Assembly: GCF_000242455.2 (NCBI RefSeq)
Contig: NC_019892.1
Location: 6,892,744-6,956,743, forward strand
DNA from: Singulisphaera acidiphila DSM 18658
GTDB lineage: Bacteria > Planctomycetota > Planctomycetia > Isosphaerales > Isosphaeraceae
Direction: 5' to 3'
Length of the DNA stretch: 64,000 nucleotides
Positions 1 to 8,522 of this stretch are shown here, piece after piece. Within the stretch, counting starts at the first letter, position 1, and every line of letters begins with the position of its first letter. The notes below the pieces were generated by a model. The model saw nothing but the letters and a program-made list of their open reading frames with translations, was not told the origin of the DNA and searched no databases. The position numbers and the translations under genes were made by a program.

Positions 1-575
1 CAATCGAAATCCGCCCAATCGCAGAGGACGAACTTGATCTCGTCGGTCGGCTTGACCAGGGAAAGGTTGCTCCAGAGATTCGCCTTTTCCTCGCCCGATC
101 CGGGGGTCTTCAGGTCGAGGATCACGTGGACTCGACGATCGACCGGCGCAATGTCCAGGGAACCGCTCGTTTCGAGCAGCACCGTTCGGCCGGCGTCGGC
201 AAGCCGGACCATCAGAGGGAAGACCTCGGGCTGGAGCAGTGGCTCACCCCCGGTCAACTCGACGAGTGGGTCGCCGAGGGCCAAGGTTCGTTCCACGACC
301 TCGTCGAGCGAAAGGAGATTCCCTTCCGTGAATGCGTGGGGGGTGTCGCAATAGCCGCAGCGCAGGTTGCACGCCGTCAGCCGGATGAAGACGCAAGGCA
401 ACCCTGCAAAGGTGCTCTCACCTTGAAGACTTCGATAGATCTCATGGATCATGAGCGACCCCGCCGGCTTCCCTTGAAGCGGCCGAAGCCGCTGGGGATG
501 GAGGATCGTCGACGCGGGGCCCGGCGGCGTCAAGGGAACCGAGGCGTCATTGATGGTGACAAGAGTGCGCGGCAT
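1..575 (-). CDS. queE: 7-carboxy-7-deazaguanine synthase, radical SAM (3' part beyond window)
   Basis: This gene is read on the minus strand and runs off the left edge, so only about 191 N-terminal residues are visible. After a proline-rich lead of about 40 residues comes MIHEIYRSLQGES, the typical QueE opening, then CNLRCGYC, the CxxxCxxC motif that holds the radical-SAM 4Fe-4S cluster, and ELTGGEPLLQ, the SAM-binding GGE motif. QueE converts 6-carboxytetrahydropterin to 7-carboxy-7-deazaguanine on the route to queuosine and preQ0. The start at 575 has GAGG about six bases upstream. A shorter start at 452 would begin exactly at MIHEIY but has no ribosome site. The other que genes are not in the window. 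Confidence 0.88.
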   Translation of the reverse strand, partial: MPRTLVTINDASVPLTPPGPASTILHPQRLRPLQGKPAGSLMIHEIYRSLQGESTFAGLPCVFIRLTACNLRCGYCDTPHAFTEGNLLSLDEVVERTLALGDPLVELTGGEPLLQPEVFPLMVRLADAGRTVLLETSGSLDIAPVDRRVHVILDLKTPGSGEEKANLWSNLSLVKPTDEIKFVLCDWADFD

Positions 576-690
576 TTTCCCTCTTCGGTGCGGAAATCTT
601 CAGAAAGAGAATAGAAAAGAAGGGAACCCAGGTATCGGCTCCCTGAAAAGTTCTTCAATTCACGGGCCAAGTGAGCATTGATGACATCGC

Positions 691-2937
691 TCAGGGGTTC
701 TTGAGGAGCCGGTTGACTCGCGCTGTCTCGGTTTTGATGAAGTCGGTATCGAGGAACGGGTCGGCCGAAATCCTTTGGAAGCGGACCATCCCCTTGGCGT
801 CAATCAGGAACGTGCCGTGCAGCGGCTGGTCCTCGAAGTCGTCGAACGCATGATAGGCTTTGAAGATCTCCATCTTGGCGTCGGACAGCATCGGCATGGA
901 GAACTTGATCTTGTCGGGATTGTTTTTGAGTTCACGGGTGGACTCGAGGTCGTCCGTGCTCACCGCGACCACCTCGGTGTTCAGCGCCTTGAGGGCGTCG
1001 ATTTCCTTGCCGAAGGTCTGAAGCTGCTGCATACAGTGGGCACACTTGCCTCCAAGAAAGAGTAGGAGAACAACGTTCTTCCCTTTCTGGTCGGCGAGGT
1101 TCCAGTCGGCCTTCTCGGTGTCCGGTCGTGAGAACAGTTCGGCAGGGTAGGGGGCCCAGGTCAAGGGGCCGAGCGTCGAGAGATCGATCCGATTTGCGGT
1201 TGCATCGTCGGTCGCTGATTCCACAGGAACGGCGGGAGCCCAGTCCTTATCATCGGCCTTCCAACCGGCCACGATCTGCTCAAGGCGTTGGAAGACGGGA
1301 AGGTCGCGGTCCGCCTGTTTGGCCAGAGGCTCGAGCTTGCGATAGGCTTCTTTCGCCTCTTTATCCTTCCCCACGGCGTGGAGGATGACAACCTGCGCGG
1401 CCAAGGGGGGGACCTCGTTCGGTTGCTTCTCAACGGCCGTCTTCGCGACGCTCTCGGCGAACCCGAAATTTCGAGCGGTGAGATGAGCACGGGCCAGCGC
1501 CTCGGTTCGCATCGGCGACGCCTTGGCGAACTGATCGAAGGCCGGGCCGACATCCCCCTTGGCGAGGAGCTGGTAGCCTTCCAGTTCCGCCAGGGCCAAC
1601 TGGCTGGGGGTCAGGGAAGGCGCGGCGCTACCGGACGGCCGGGTGGTCGACTTCGATTCTCCGGCAATCAAGGCTTTCAAGGCGTCGATCTGCTCGGTGA
1701 GCTTCGCGGCATTTCCCGTGGCGGCATAGGCGAGGCCCAAGGTGTACGCCTTCTCCTTGCGCTCGACGTTCACGTCCGACCAGTCGAGTGCCCCCGAATC
1801 GGTCGCCGCGATCAGGTCGTCCCAGAGTTCGTAGCGACAGAGGATCTCCGCCCAGCGGGCGCGTCCGCTCCGTTGTGGCGAACCGCCGTCGTTTTTGCCG
1901 TTCTTGGAGGGATCGCGTGGCTGTTCCACCAGGTTGCGTGCGACGGTGATTGCCTCGCGGGCGCGGCCGATGTGGCTCAGGCTGGTCGCAAGCCACTGGT
2001 TGTTATGCGCGTAGTTGTGGATCTCGAACGGCATGGTCCGCTCGCGGAACATGGACGCGTGATCGACACGGGCCGAGCCTTCCTGTTGATAGGCGGCGTC
2101 GGTGTAGCGCTTCAATCCGGTGTAGGTGTGGCCGGGCATGTGCCAGGCATGGGCAATACCAGGAGCGGTGCGGGCGAAGAGGCCGGCGGACTTCTCGGCG
2201 CGGGCGGGCTTCACCCCGTCCCAGAGGTGGATCCGATAGTGGTGGGCCCCCGGGTGCATGGGCTCGACCTGGAACACGGTGTCGAGAAGGGTGTCGACGG
2301 CTTGGCGACTGCCAATGCCGTCGCTCGACGCGTTTTGCCAGGTCACCATGGCCAGCCAGGCGCGAGCGTCAATGTCGCCCGGAAACTCCTGGACGATCGT
2401 TTCCAGGCCGAGTAAGTGATTCTTCTTGCGGGCTTTGGAGTCGCCCCCCTCTTGATAGAGGGCCTCGAGTGCGTCGAGGTAGAGCGTCTCGCGCTTGGAA
2501 ATCTTGGCAGCCCGTTTTCGGGCCTCTTTGACGAACCCTTTGGCCCGACGATCATTGTTGACGTTGGACATGGCCATGCCCCAGTAGGCCATGGCGCAGT
2601 CGGGATCGAGTCGAGCAGCTTGGCGGAACGAACGCTCGGACTCGTAGTAGTAGAACGAATGGAGTTGGGCGACGCCTTGGTCAATAAAGGCCTGGACCTC
2701 AGGCTTGGCGGTCGTGACGGGGAAGTGGATCTTGCCCATCCCGTCCATCATGTGGGCCTGGTGTCTCGGTCCGTCGTTGAAGGCCTCGCCGTGAATCGAG
2801 TGGCCGGCGGCGGGTATAGCGGGGTTCTTCTCGCTGGCCGACTCGGTTGGCTTCGTCGGTTCCTGAGCACCGGCTTGGGACGCGAGGACAAGGGCCAGGA
2901 CGGTAGGAAGAGCCTGGGCCCGGAGCAGAAGTCGCAT
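691..2937 (-). CDS. Secreted TPR protein with C-terminal peroxiredoxin-like (AhpC/TSA) domain
   Basis: A protein of 748 aa. Residues 1-25 form a signal peptide ending SQAGAQ. The long middle part (about 75-560) has helical TPR-like repeats, for example QAARLDPDCAMAYWGMAM. The C-terminal 150 residues form a thioredoxin-fold peroxiredoxin-like domain with a CAHC motif at Cys632-Cys635, followed by a TFLIDAKGMVRFQRI strand pair typical of redoxins. The CxxC form suggests thiol-disulfide exchange outside the cytoplasm, perhaps on partners held by the TPR scaffold; the substrate cannot be told from sequence. It stands alone between queE and a divergent small secreted protein, with about 115 bases separating it from queE. 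Confidence 0.75.
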   Translation of the reverse strand: MRLLLRAQALPTVLALVLASQAGAQEPTKPTESASEKNPAIPAAGHSIHGEAFNDGPRHQAHMMDGMGKIHFPVTTAKPEVQAFIDQGVAQLHSFYYYESERSFRQAARLDPDCAMAYWGMAMSNVNNDRRAKGFVKEARKRAAKISKRETLYLDALEALYQEGGDSKARKKNHLLGLETIVQEFPGDIDARAWLAMVTWQNASSDGIGSRQAVDTLLDTVFQVEPMHPGAHHYRIHLWDGVKPARAEKSAGLFARTAPGIAHAWHMPGHTYTGLKRYTDAAYQQEGSARVDHASMFRERTMPFEIHNYAHNNQWLATSLSHIGRAREAITVARNLVEQPRDPSKNGKNDGGSPQRSGRARWAEILCRYELWDDLIAATDSGALDWSDVNVERKEKAYTLGLAYAATGNAAKLTEQIDALKALIAGESKSTTRPSGSAAPSLTPSQLALAELEGYQLLAKGDVGPAFDQFAKASPMRTEALARAHLTARNFGFAESVAKTAVEKQPNEVPPLAAQVVILHAVGKDKEAKEAYRKLEPLAKQADRDLPVFQRLEQIVAGWKADDKDWAPAVPVESATDDATANRIDLSTLGPLTWAPYPAELFSRPDTEKADWNLADQKGKNVVLLLFLGGKCAHCMQQLQTFGKEIDALKALNTEVVAVSTDDLESTRELKNNPDKIKFSMPMLSDAKMEIFKAYHAFDDFEDQPLHGTFLIDAKGMVRFQRISADPFLDTDFIKTETARVNRLLKNP

Positions 2938-3177
2938 CGACGGTTCTCCGGTCGATTGGGGAGGATCCTCAAAGGTCTTCAGGGCGACCGACGCGGCTCA
3001 CTACCGCTTCCCCATCATCCCCGATCCGCTCTGGAATTGCGAGTCGTCAGGCTCTCGAGTCGGCCGCCGTGCAACTCGCGATGGAAATGGCTGCTCCCTC
3101 ATTGACACTGCCTGAAGGAATGCTCACCCTTGAAGCACACAGCATCCGGCGATTCCTGTCGAAAAGGGGGGAGCCAA

Positions 3178-3552
3178 ATGATTTGTCGACCTCTGCTTTG
3201 TCTGCTCACGGCCGTGGTGACCCTGGGGATCCTGACCGCGTCGAGTGTCGCTCAGCAACCCTACTGGCAACGCGATTCCTTGGCGTCAAACTCTTCCGCT
3301 CGGCCGACGTCTTCGCCGAGGGACGGCCTCGACCGATTCCGGCCTTACACGTCCTCAGATCGCGGCGTGCGGTCGACGACGAGTTATCGGAGCGAGCCCA
3401 GACCGGCTGCTCAGCCCGAGGTCACGCGCACGAATTTTTACTCCCAGCGCCGGGACTACTTCCCAGGGCTCCGGACAGGTCAAGGACCCAACCGAAATAC
3501 AGCGCATGCCGGTCATTGCGTTCCCAGCCGGAACGCGCTGCTTTCCCGATAG
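3178..3552 (+). CDS. Small secreted protein of unknown function
   Basis: A protein of 124 aa starting at an ATG preceded by a strong GGGGGGAG ribosome site. It begins with a clear signal peptide (MICRPLLCLLTAVV then an Ala-Ser-Ser-Val-Ala cleavage region). The mature part is rich in Ser, Arg and Pro and low in hydrophobic residues, with a Tyr-Phe-Pro-Gly-Leu-Arg-Thr-Gly stretch near the end. I recognise no domain. An in-frame upstream ATG at 3130 would add 16 residues before the signal peptide and lacks a ribosome site, so it was not chosen. A convergent sulfotransferase follows, separated by a hairpin at 3587-3621. Confidence 0.6.
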   Translation: MICRPLLCLLTAVVTLGILTASSVAQQPYWQRDSLASNSSARPTSSPRDGLDRFRPYTSSDRGVRSTTSYRSEPRPAAQPEVTRTNFYSQRRDYFPGLRTGQGPNRNTAHAGHCVPSRNALLSR

Positions 3553-3586
3553 AAAAGAGTGACCCGAGATCCGTTCCGAAATCTGT

Positions 3587-3621
3587 TGAATGGGGTCGAT
3601 GAAGTCCATCGACCCCATTCA
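3587..3621. terminator. 15-bp perfect hairpin between convergent genes
   Basis: TGAATGGGGTCGATG (3587-3601) pairs perfectly with 3607-3621 across a 5-base loop. It lies between the plus-strand gene ending at 3552 and the minus-strand gene ending at 3661, so it can serve both. There is no long T-run on either side. Confidence 0.55.
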
Positions 3622-3660
3622 GGCACCTTGATGCCTTGTCGTAACCCGGTGGCACTTCAG

Positions 3661-4830
3661 TCAATCGGCCGGGTAACCCCACTCTTCGAAGCTCTTCGCC
3701 CAGGACGTCTGGATCCGTCGTCGTAGCGCGAGGGGGAGGTTGGGGTATTCGTTCTTGCGGTAGTTCGCCAGCGAGCCGACGTATTCTTCGAGACGAGGGA
3801 GCACGGCGTCGAAATCCGCGAGTCCAAGGTGCTCGTAGGCTCCGCGAATCTGTCCGACCGGATCGTTCTCGAGTTCTTCAAAGGCCAGTTCGTGAAGGCG
3901 ATCCGCAGGGATCAGGTCGCGCTCCTCAAAATAGGCATCGTACATGAGTTGGTAACGCCGCAAGACCGTCTCGTCCGGATCGCCGGTTCCCTGTCGTTGG
4001 AAGCGGAGCGACTGGGTCAGCACCCGGTTCAGATGCTTCGTCGACTGAAACACGGTGTAGGGGTTGCGGCTGATGTGCAGGAAGCGAGCGTCGGGGAACA
4101 ATTCCAGGAGCAGCTTGATCCGGCAGGTGTGTGGGGGCGATTTGAGCAGCATGGGGCGGTCGTGCCTCAAGGTCAGCTTCTTGAGGAACATCACCAACTC
4201 ATCTTTCCAGCGGGCCACATCGGCTGTCGAGGCGTCTCGAAACGTGAGAAACCGCTCGTAGTGCTCCTGATTCCTCGGGAAGGCCCAGGCCATGTAAGGG
4301 GAGCGGAGCGAGGCTGCACACGTCGCGAACTCATCCTCGTTGGGCATCTGAAGCCCCTGCGCGACGTTGTCGAAGCTGCGAGTCTGGGGGACCAAGGGGC
4401 GGACCAGGTTTGTCCGCGCATCCTCCGTACAGAGGAAGGTGTGCGGGAAGAAGGCCTGGTAAAGGTTCGGATAGGCAAAACGATCGTCGAGCGCGAGCAA
4501 GTTGTGGAGCAGGGTCGTCCCACTCCGCCAATGCCCGAGAATGAACAAGGGGGGTCTGACTTTGACCTGGGCGAGTGCCTCGCCGAATTCCCGTTCTTCA
4601 CGTTTCTTGTAATACGAATTCAGCACGCTGCCGACGGTCAGGATCGCAGCGCGTGGGCAGCGGGGAAGGTCGATCGCAAAGCGGTTTTCCCGCAAGGCTT
4701 GCCACCAGTCACCGAACGTCACGCCACAGAGATTCGTGAAGAGCGTCTTGTACAGCCAGATGCGAACCGTTTCCGACGTCTGCGAGACCACCTTGGGCGT
4801 CTCGGTTGCGACCATTGTTGCCACGTGCAT
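3661..4830 (-). CDS. PAPS-dependent sulfotransferase family protein
   Basis: A protein of 389 aa. GHWRSGTTLLHN at residues 99-110 is the 5'-phosphosulfate-binding loop, and LHISRNPYTVFQSTKHL at 251-267 is the 3'-phosphate-binding segment. Both are hallmarks of the bacterial sulfotransferase family that uses 3'-phosphoadenylyl sulfate. Residues 230-235 (KSPPHT) fit the conserved substrate-cleft region. No signal peptide or membrane segment is evident, so it probably acts in the cytoplasm. The acceptor is unknown and could be a glycan, a lipid or a small molecule. The gene is monocistronic. An ATG at 4815 (MVATETPK) is an alternative start. Confidence 0.8.
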   Translation of the reverse strand: MHVATMVATETPKVVSQTSETVRIWLYKTLFTNLCGVTFGDWWQALRENRFAIDLPRCPRAAILTVGSVLNSYYKKREEREFGEALAQVKVRPPLFILGHWRSGTTLLHNLLALDDRFAYPNLYQAFFPHTFLCTEDARTNLVRPLVPQTRSFDNVAQGLQMPNEDEFATCAASLRSPYMAWAFPRNQEHYERFLTFRDASTADVARWKDELVMFLKKLTLRHDRPMLLKSPPHTCRIKLLLELFPDARFLHISRNPYTVFQSTKHLNRVLTQSLRFQRQGTGDPDETVLRRYQLMYDAYFEERDLIPADRLHELAFEELENDPVGQIRGAYEHLGLADFDAVLPRLEEYVGSLANYRKNEYPNLPLALRRRIQTSWAKSFEEWGYPAD

Positions 4831-5114
4831 CCCCCGGACGGACTGGCTCGAACGTGTACTTCTGTCCTATGCCCCCGTCATCCATCGACGCGGCTTCCTA
4901 CCCTCCATTGTGCATGACTGGCGCCAAACGTCAAAGTCGAGTCAAACCTCCTGCTCTCCGGTTGAGTTGTCACGGGGTCGATGTCGACTAGAAAGTAGAG
5001 GAGGGTTGGGGGATGGGCCGATCATTCCCCCTGGTCTGGGTTCGTAACGAGCGGCTATGATGACTTAGCCTTGGAAAAGCTCAGCGAGATGTCACTTGTC
5101 GTGGTGGGTGAGCG

Positions 5115-5606
5115 ATGCTCGATTCGGAACGCCCCCTGGTCGGGGTAGTGATGGGAAGTCGGTCGGATTGGGCGACCATGAGCCAGGCGGGGGAGGTGCT
5201 CACCGAACTGGGTATTCCCTACGAAGCCAAGGTCGTCTCGGCTCATCGAACTCCCGAACGGCTCTTTGAGTACGGCCGGGAGGCCGAAGGGCGAGGCCTG
5301 GAATTGATCATCGCCGGGGCGGGGGGGGCCGCTCACCTGCCGGGGATGTTGGCGGCCGTCTCGGTCTTGCCCATCCTTGGTGTGCCCGTTGAAAGCAAAG
5401 TCTTGCGCGGGGTGGATTCGCTGCTCTCGATCGTTCAGATGCCACGCGGGATCCCGGTGGGGACGCTCGCGATCGGCGCGGCCGGGGCCGCCAACGCCGC
5501 GCTCCTGGCGGCGGCCATCCTCGGTCGAAAATACCCCGAGATCCGTCAATCGCTGGTCCAATTCCGCGAGGCGCAGACCGAGGCGGTCGGAGAGTCTCCC
5601 TTATGA
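5115..5606 (+). CDS. purE: N5-carboxyaminoimidazole ribonucleotide mutase
   Basis: A protein of 163 aa, the usual PurE length. VVMGSRSDWATM near residue 10 is the nucleotide-binding opening, VVSAHRTPERL follows, and the AGAGGAAHLPGM segment is the conserved active-site loop with the catalytic His in SAHRT. It isomerises N5-CAIR to CAIR in purine biosynthesis and forms octamers in known cases. The stop codon overlaps the purK start by four bases (ATGA), so the two are translationally coupled. This class needs PurK upstream in the pathway, which matches the neighbour. Confidence 0.95.
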   Translation: MLDSERPLVGVVMGSRSDWATMSQAGEVLTELGIPYEAKVVSAHRTPERLFEYGREAEGRGLELIIAGAGGAAHLPGMLAAVSVLPILGVPVESKVLRGVDSLLSIVQMPRGIPVGTLAIGAAGAANAALLAAAILGRKYPEIRQSLVQFREAQTEAVGESPL

Positions 5607-6775
5607 GCCCCGGCTTGCCCGTTCCCCTTCATCCTCCCGCCTCGCTCGGCGTCATCGGTGGCGGCCAACTCGGCCGGATGTTCATCCAGGCGGCCCAGCG
5701 GATGGGATTCCGCGCCGGGGTTTTGGCGACAAGCGACGACGAACCGGCCGTGCAGGTCGCGGACTGGGCGGTCATCGCTCCCTCCGACCGACTCTCTGCG
5801 CTCCGCTTATTTGCCGAACAGGCCGAAGCGATCACGGTCGAATTTGAGAATGTCTCGGCCTCCGCACTTCGTTGGCTCTCCCGAACACGGCCCGTCCGTC
5901 CCGGCTGGAAGACCGTCTGGGTCAGTCAGAATCGACTCCGCGAGAAGTCGTTTCTGACGCGTCACAAGATCCCCCACGCCCCTTGGCGGCCGGTCCGCGA
6001 CGAGGCTGAGCTCGCGGTTGCGATTCGAGCCGTAGGTCTCCCCTTGATCCTCAAGACGGCCTCGTCCGGCTACGACGGCAAAGGACAGGTCCGGGTTGAA
6101 CGTGCCGAGGATGCAGGCGCCGCCTGGTCGAGCCTGGGGCAAGTCGCCTGCGTGGCTGAGGGTTGGGTTGACTTTGAGTCGGAGATCTCCGTGATTGTGG
6201 CCCGAGGAGCCGATGGGGCGGCCTTGGCCTTCCCTGTGGGATTCAACCGGCACCGGAGTCACATCCTTGACTCCACCGTCATGCCCGCCCCCGTCGGCCC
6301 CATCGTGACGCTCGAGGCACAGACCCTGGCCCTCTCCATCGCGCAGGCCCTGGAGACGGTCGGCGTGTTGACGGTCGAGTTCTTTGTCACGTCGGCGGGG
6401 GGCCTGCTTGTGAATGAACTGGCGCCTCGCCCGCACAACTCGGGTCATCTGACGATTGAAGCGGCGACCACCAGCCAGTTCGAACAGCAGGTCCGAACCC
6501 TTGCCGGCCTTCCCCTGGGGGCTTCCGATCTCATCAGGCCGGCCGCGATGGTCAACCTGCTCGGTGATCTCTGGGCCGATGGCGAGCCCGATTGGCCGGC
6601 GGCGCTCCGGTCCGACCCGGGGGTGAAGCTCCATCTCTATGGAAAGAAGGGGGCGTCGCCGGGGCGTAAGATGGGGCATCTCACCGTGCTCGACCCTGAT
6701 GCCGAAACGGCCCTCTTTCGAGCGCAGGCGGCACGGCGAATCCTGACCGATTCGCGCACAGACGGAATTCGTTGA
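5603..6775 (+). CDS. purK: N5-carboxyaminoimidazole ribonucleotide synthase, ATP-grasp
   Basis: A protein of 390 aa. It opens with a Rossmann-like LGVIGGGQLGRMFIQAAQRM motif and continues with an ATP-grasp domain (LILKTASSGYDGKGQ, then the VEFFV and LVNELAPRPHNSGH metal and substrate motifs). It carboxylates AIR with bicarbonate and ATP to give N5-CAIR, the substrate of PurE. It is encoded immediately downstream of purE with an ATGA overlap. Length and motif order are normal for the family. Confidence 0.95.
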   Translation: MSPGLPVPLHPPASLGVIGGGQLGRMFIQAAQRMGFRAGVLATSDDEPAVQVADWAVIAPSDRLSALRLFAEQAEAITVEFENVSASALRWLSRTRPVRPGWKTVWVSQNRLREKSFLTRHKIPHAPWRPVRDEAELAVAIRAVGLPLILKTASSGYDGKGQVRVERAEDAGAAWSSLGQVACVAEGWVDFESEISVIVARGADGAALAFPVGFNRHRSHILDSTVMPAPVGPIVTLEAQTLALSIAQALETVGVLTVEFFVTSAGGLLVNELAPRPHNSGHLTIEAATTSQFEQQVRTLAGLPLGASDLIRPAAMVNLLGDLWADGEPDWPAALRSDPGVKLHLYGKKGASPGRKMGHLTVLDPDAETALFRAQAARRILTDSRTDGIR

Positions 6776-7142
6776 ACTACGAGGCTGATTTCTTTAACAA
6801 GCCAAGCCCGCATATCGACCCGTTGAGAAGAAGCCTTCTCGTCACTTCGTCGGAACCCATCAACGCTCCCATTTTCTGGCGAGATCGCGTCGTTCGAGAC
6901 TTTGGCATTTGGCGTGGCCTTCACCCACGGCTCGCCCGGTGTCGGGCCGCAAGGGAATGCCTCGATCGCCGCGATTTTTTTTCGACCAGCGAAAATTGTC
7001 TAAAGTTTTTCCAACAGCGGATCGCATTGCCTTTGACGAAGGGGTGTTAAGCTGTTAGGGTGGATGGCGTCTAATGGAGTAGACCATCACGAACTCCGTG
7101 ATGACGTATCGGAGGTTCCATTATGGTTTTTGGGAGGTTTGT
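6776..7142 (+). promoter_or_regulatory. Helicase upstream region with a candidate sigma-70-type promoter
   Basis: This 367-base gap between purK and the helicase carries no convincing gene. TTGACG at 7033-7038 and TAGGGT at 7056-7061 are spaced by 17 bases; the -35 is good and the -10 weak. A short inverted repeat CATCACG/CGTGATG lies at about 7085-7103, and a GGAGG at 7111-7115 precedes a seven-codon ORF. The promoter assignment is tentative. Confidence 0.3.
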
Positions 7143-7146
7143 TTGA
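7123..7146 (+). CDS. Possible seven-codon leader ORF coupled to the helicase
   Basis: An ATG at 7123 lies seven bases after GGAGG (7111-7115) and reads MVFGRFV. Its TGA (7144-7146) overlaps the proposed TTG start of the helicase at 7143. Inside it, GGGAGG at 7132-7137 is the helicase ribosome site. The arrangement would allow translational coupling or autoregulation. A chance occurrence cannot be excluded. Confidence 0.35.
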   Translation: MVFGRFV

Positions 7147-8390
7147 TTCAACGTGCAGTTGAGGAGTCCCTTCCCGGGTTTCAATCGATGGGGCTAAGTG
7201 CCCCGCTGTTGCGGGCTTTAAAGAAGGTCCGTTACCACACCCCTTCGCCGATTCAGGCGGAATTGATTCCCGAGGCTCTCGAAGGTCGCGACGTGATCGG
7301 CCAGGCCAAGACGGGCACTGGCAAAACCGCGGCATTTGGCATCCCCCTCATTGAGATGCTCGAGGCACGCGGCAAGGGTCCCCAGGGGATTATCCTGGCG
7401 CCGACTCGCGAACTCGTCCAGCAGATCGTCGCCGAGTTACAGACACTCGCCGATGGTCAAGATGTTGTCATTTGCGGAATCTATGGCGGCGAGCCTATCG
7501 ACAAGCAGCTTCGCGCGTTGCAGCGTGGTGTTGACCTGATCGTGGGAACTCCTGGCCGTGTGCTCGATCACATCGAGCGACGTACGCTCTACCTGGGCGA
7601 CATTTACCACGTCGTTCTCGATGAAGCCGACCGGATGCTGGATATCGGCTTCCGCCCCGACATCGAGCGAATCCTTCGCAAGGTCCCGAATCCGCATCAG
7701 ACCTTGCTTCTTTCGGCGACCATCAGCCCCGACATTCGTAAACTTGCTCAGCGGTACATGTTTGAACCGGTCGAGCTCAACCTGTCGCGGGATGAACCCT
7801 CGGTCGATTCGATCAAGCAGTACTACGTCACCGTCGAGCACGAACGAAAGTTCGACCTGCTCGTCCATCTGCTTCAGCGCGACCGGCCGCGTCAGTGCAT
7901 CGTCTTTACCAGGACGAAGCGCGGGGCGGAACGACTCGCCGACCGTCTTCGCGGCCGGATCCCCGGGGTGGCGACCATTCATGGCGACCTCGCACAGACC
8001 GTTCGCAACCGAGTGATGCTCGGGTTTCGCAACGGGACGATTCCTGTCCTCGTGGCGACTGATGTTGTGGGACGCGGTATCGATGTCAACGACATCAGCC
8101 ACGTCATTAACTTCGACGTTCCTGACGATGCCGAAAACTATGTCCATCGGATCGGTCGTACGGGCCGGATGGGCAAAGACGGTCTCGCTTACATGTTCGT
8201 CTGCCCCGATCAGGGCGAACCCCTGACCGCAATTGAGAATCTGATCAACAAGACGATCCCGACACTTCCTCTCGACGGGTTCGAGGCCTACCGGCGGCAG
8301 CCCAAGAGGGAAACCGCTTTCAAAGAGATTTACAGCACGGCGGCGACCCGCTCTCCGTATGGTGCCGTGAGCTCTCGCGAGAACGTCTGA
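7143..8390 (+). CDS. DEAD-box ATP-dependent RNA helicase
   Basis: About 415 aa with the full motif set: Q motif (YHTPSPIQAELIP), motif I AKTGTGKT, Ia PTRELVQQ, Ib GTPGRVLDH, II DEAD, III SAT, IV IVFTRTK, V ATDVVGRGID and VI HRIGRTGRMG. It is a short two-RecA-domain form with little C-terminal extension, expected to unwind RNA or remodel RNPs during ribosome assembly or cold stress. The chosen start is TTG at 7143 with GGGAGG five bases upstream. The aromatic Phe of the Q motif lies before Met at 7188, which argues against starting there. The frame is open from GTG 7098, but no ribosome site supports that start. Confidence 0.9.
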   Translation: MIQRAVEESLPGFQSMGLSAPLLRALKKVRYHTPSPIQAELIPEALEGRDVIGQAKTGTGKTAAFGIPLIEMLEARGKGPQGIILAPTRELVQQIVAELQTLADGQDVVICGIYGGEPIDKQLRALQRGVDLIVGTPGRVLDHIERRTLYLGDIYHVVLDEADRMLDIGFRPDIERILRKVPNPHQTLLLSATISPDIRKLAQRYMFEPVELNLSRDEPSVDSIKQYYVTVEHERKFDLLVHLLQRDRPRQCIVFTRTKRGAERLADRLRGRIPGVATIHGDLAQTVRNRVMLGFRNGTIPVLVATDVVGRGIDVNDISHVINFDVPDDAENYVHRIGRTGRMGKDGLAYMFVCPDQGEPLTAIENLINKTIPTLPLDGFEAYRRQPKRETAFKEIYSTAATRSPYGAVSSRENV

Positions 8391-8423
8391 GACGAGTTGA
8401 GCTGAGTTGAGATGATGGGATGG

Positions 8424-8447
8424 CCGGACACGAAACCAAATGTCCGG
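8424..8447. terminator. Hairpin between helicase and batD (convergent)
   Basis: CCGGACA (8424-8430) pairs with TGTCCGG (8441-8447) across a 10-base loop, between the 3' ends of the plus-strand helicase and the minus-strand BatD-like gene. It is a short stem without a clear T-run, so it is a weak candidate. Confidence 0.3.
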
Positions 8448-8522
8448 AACGATGTTTCTGTGAGTGTCAGTGTCAGTTGCCTTTGTCGGGATCTTGGAGA
8501 GGCAGTCTTCGACGGCCGAAAC

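Noticed and set aside
126..614. 162-aa plus-strand frame at the window start
   Set aside because: Antisense to queE; the minus strand carries the CxxxCxxC motif.
1288..2415. 375-aa plus-strand open frame
   Set aside because: Antisense to the TPR-peroxiredoxin gene, whose frame has a signal peptide and clear domains.
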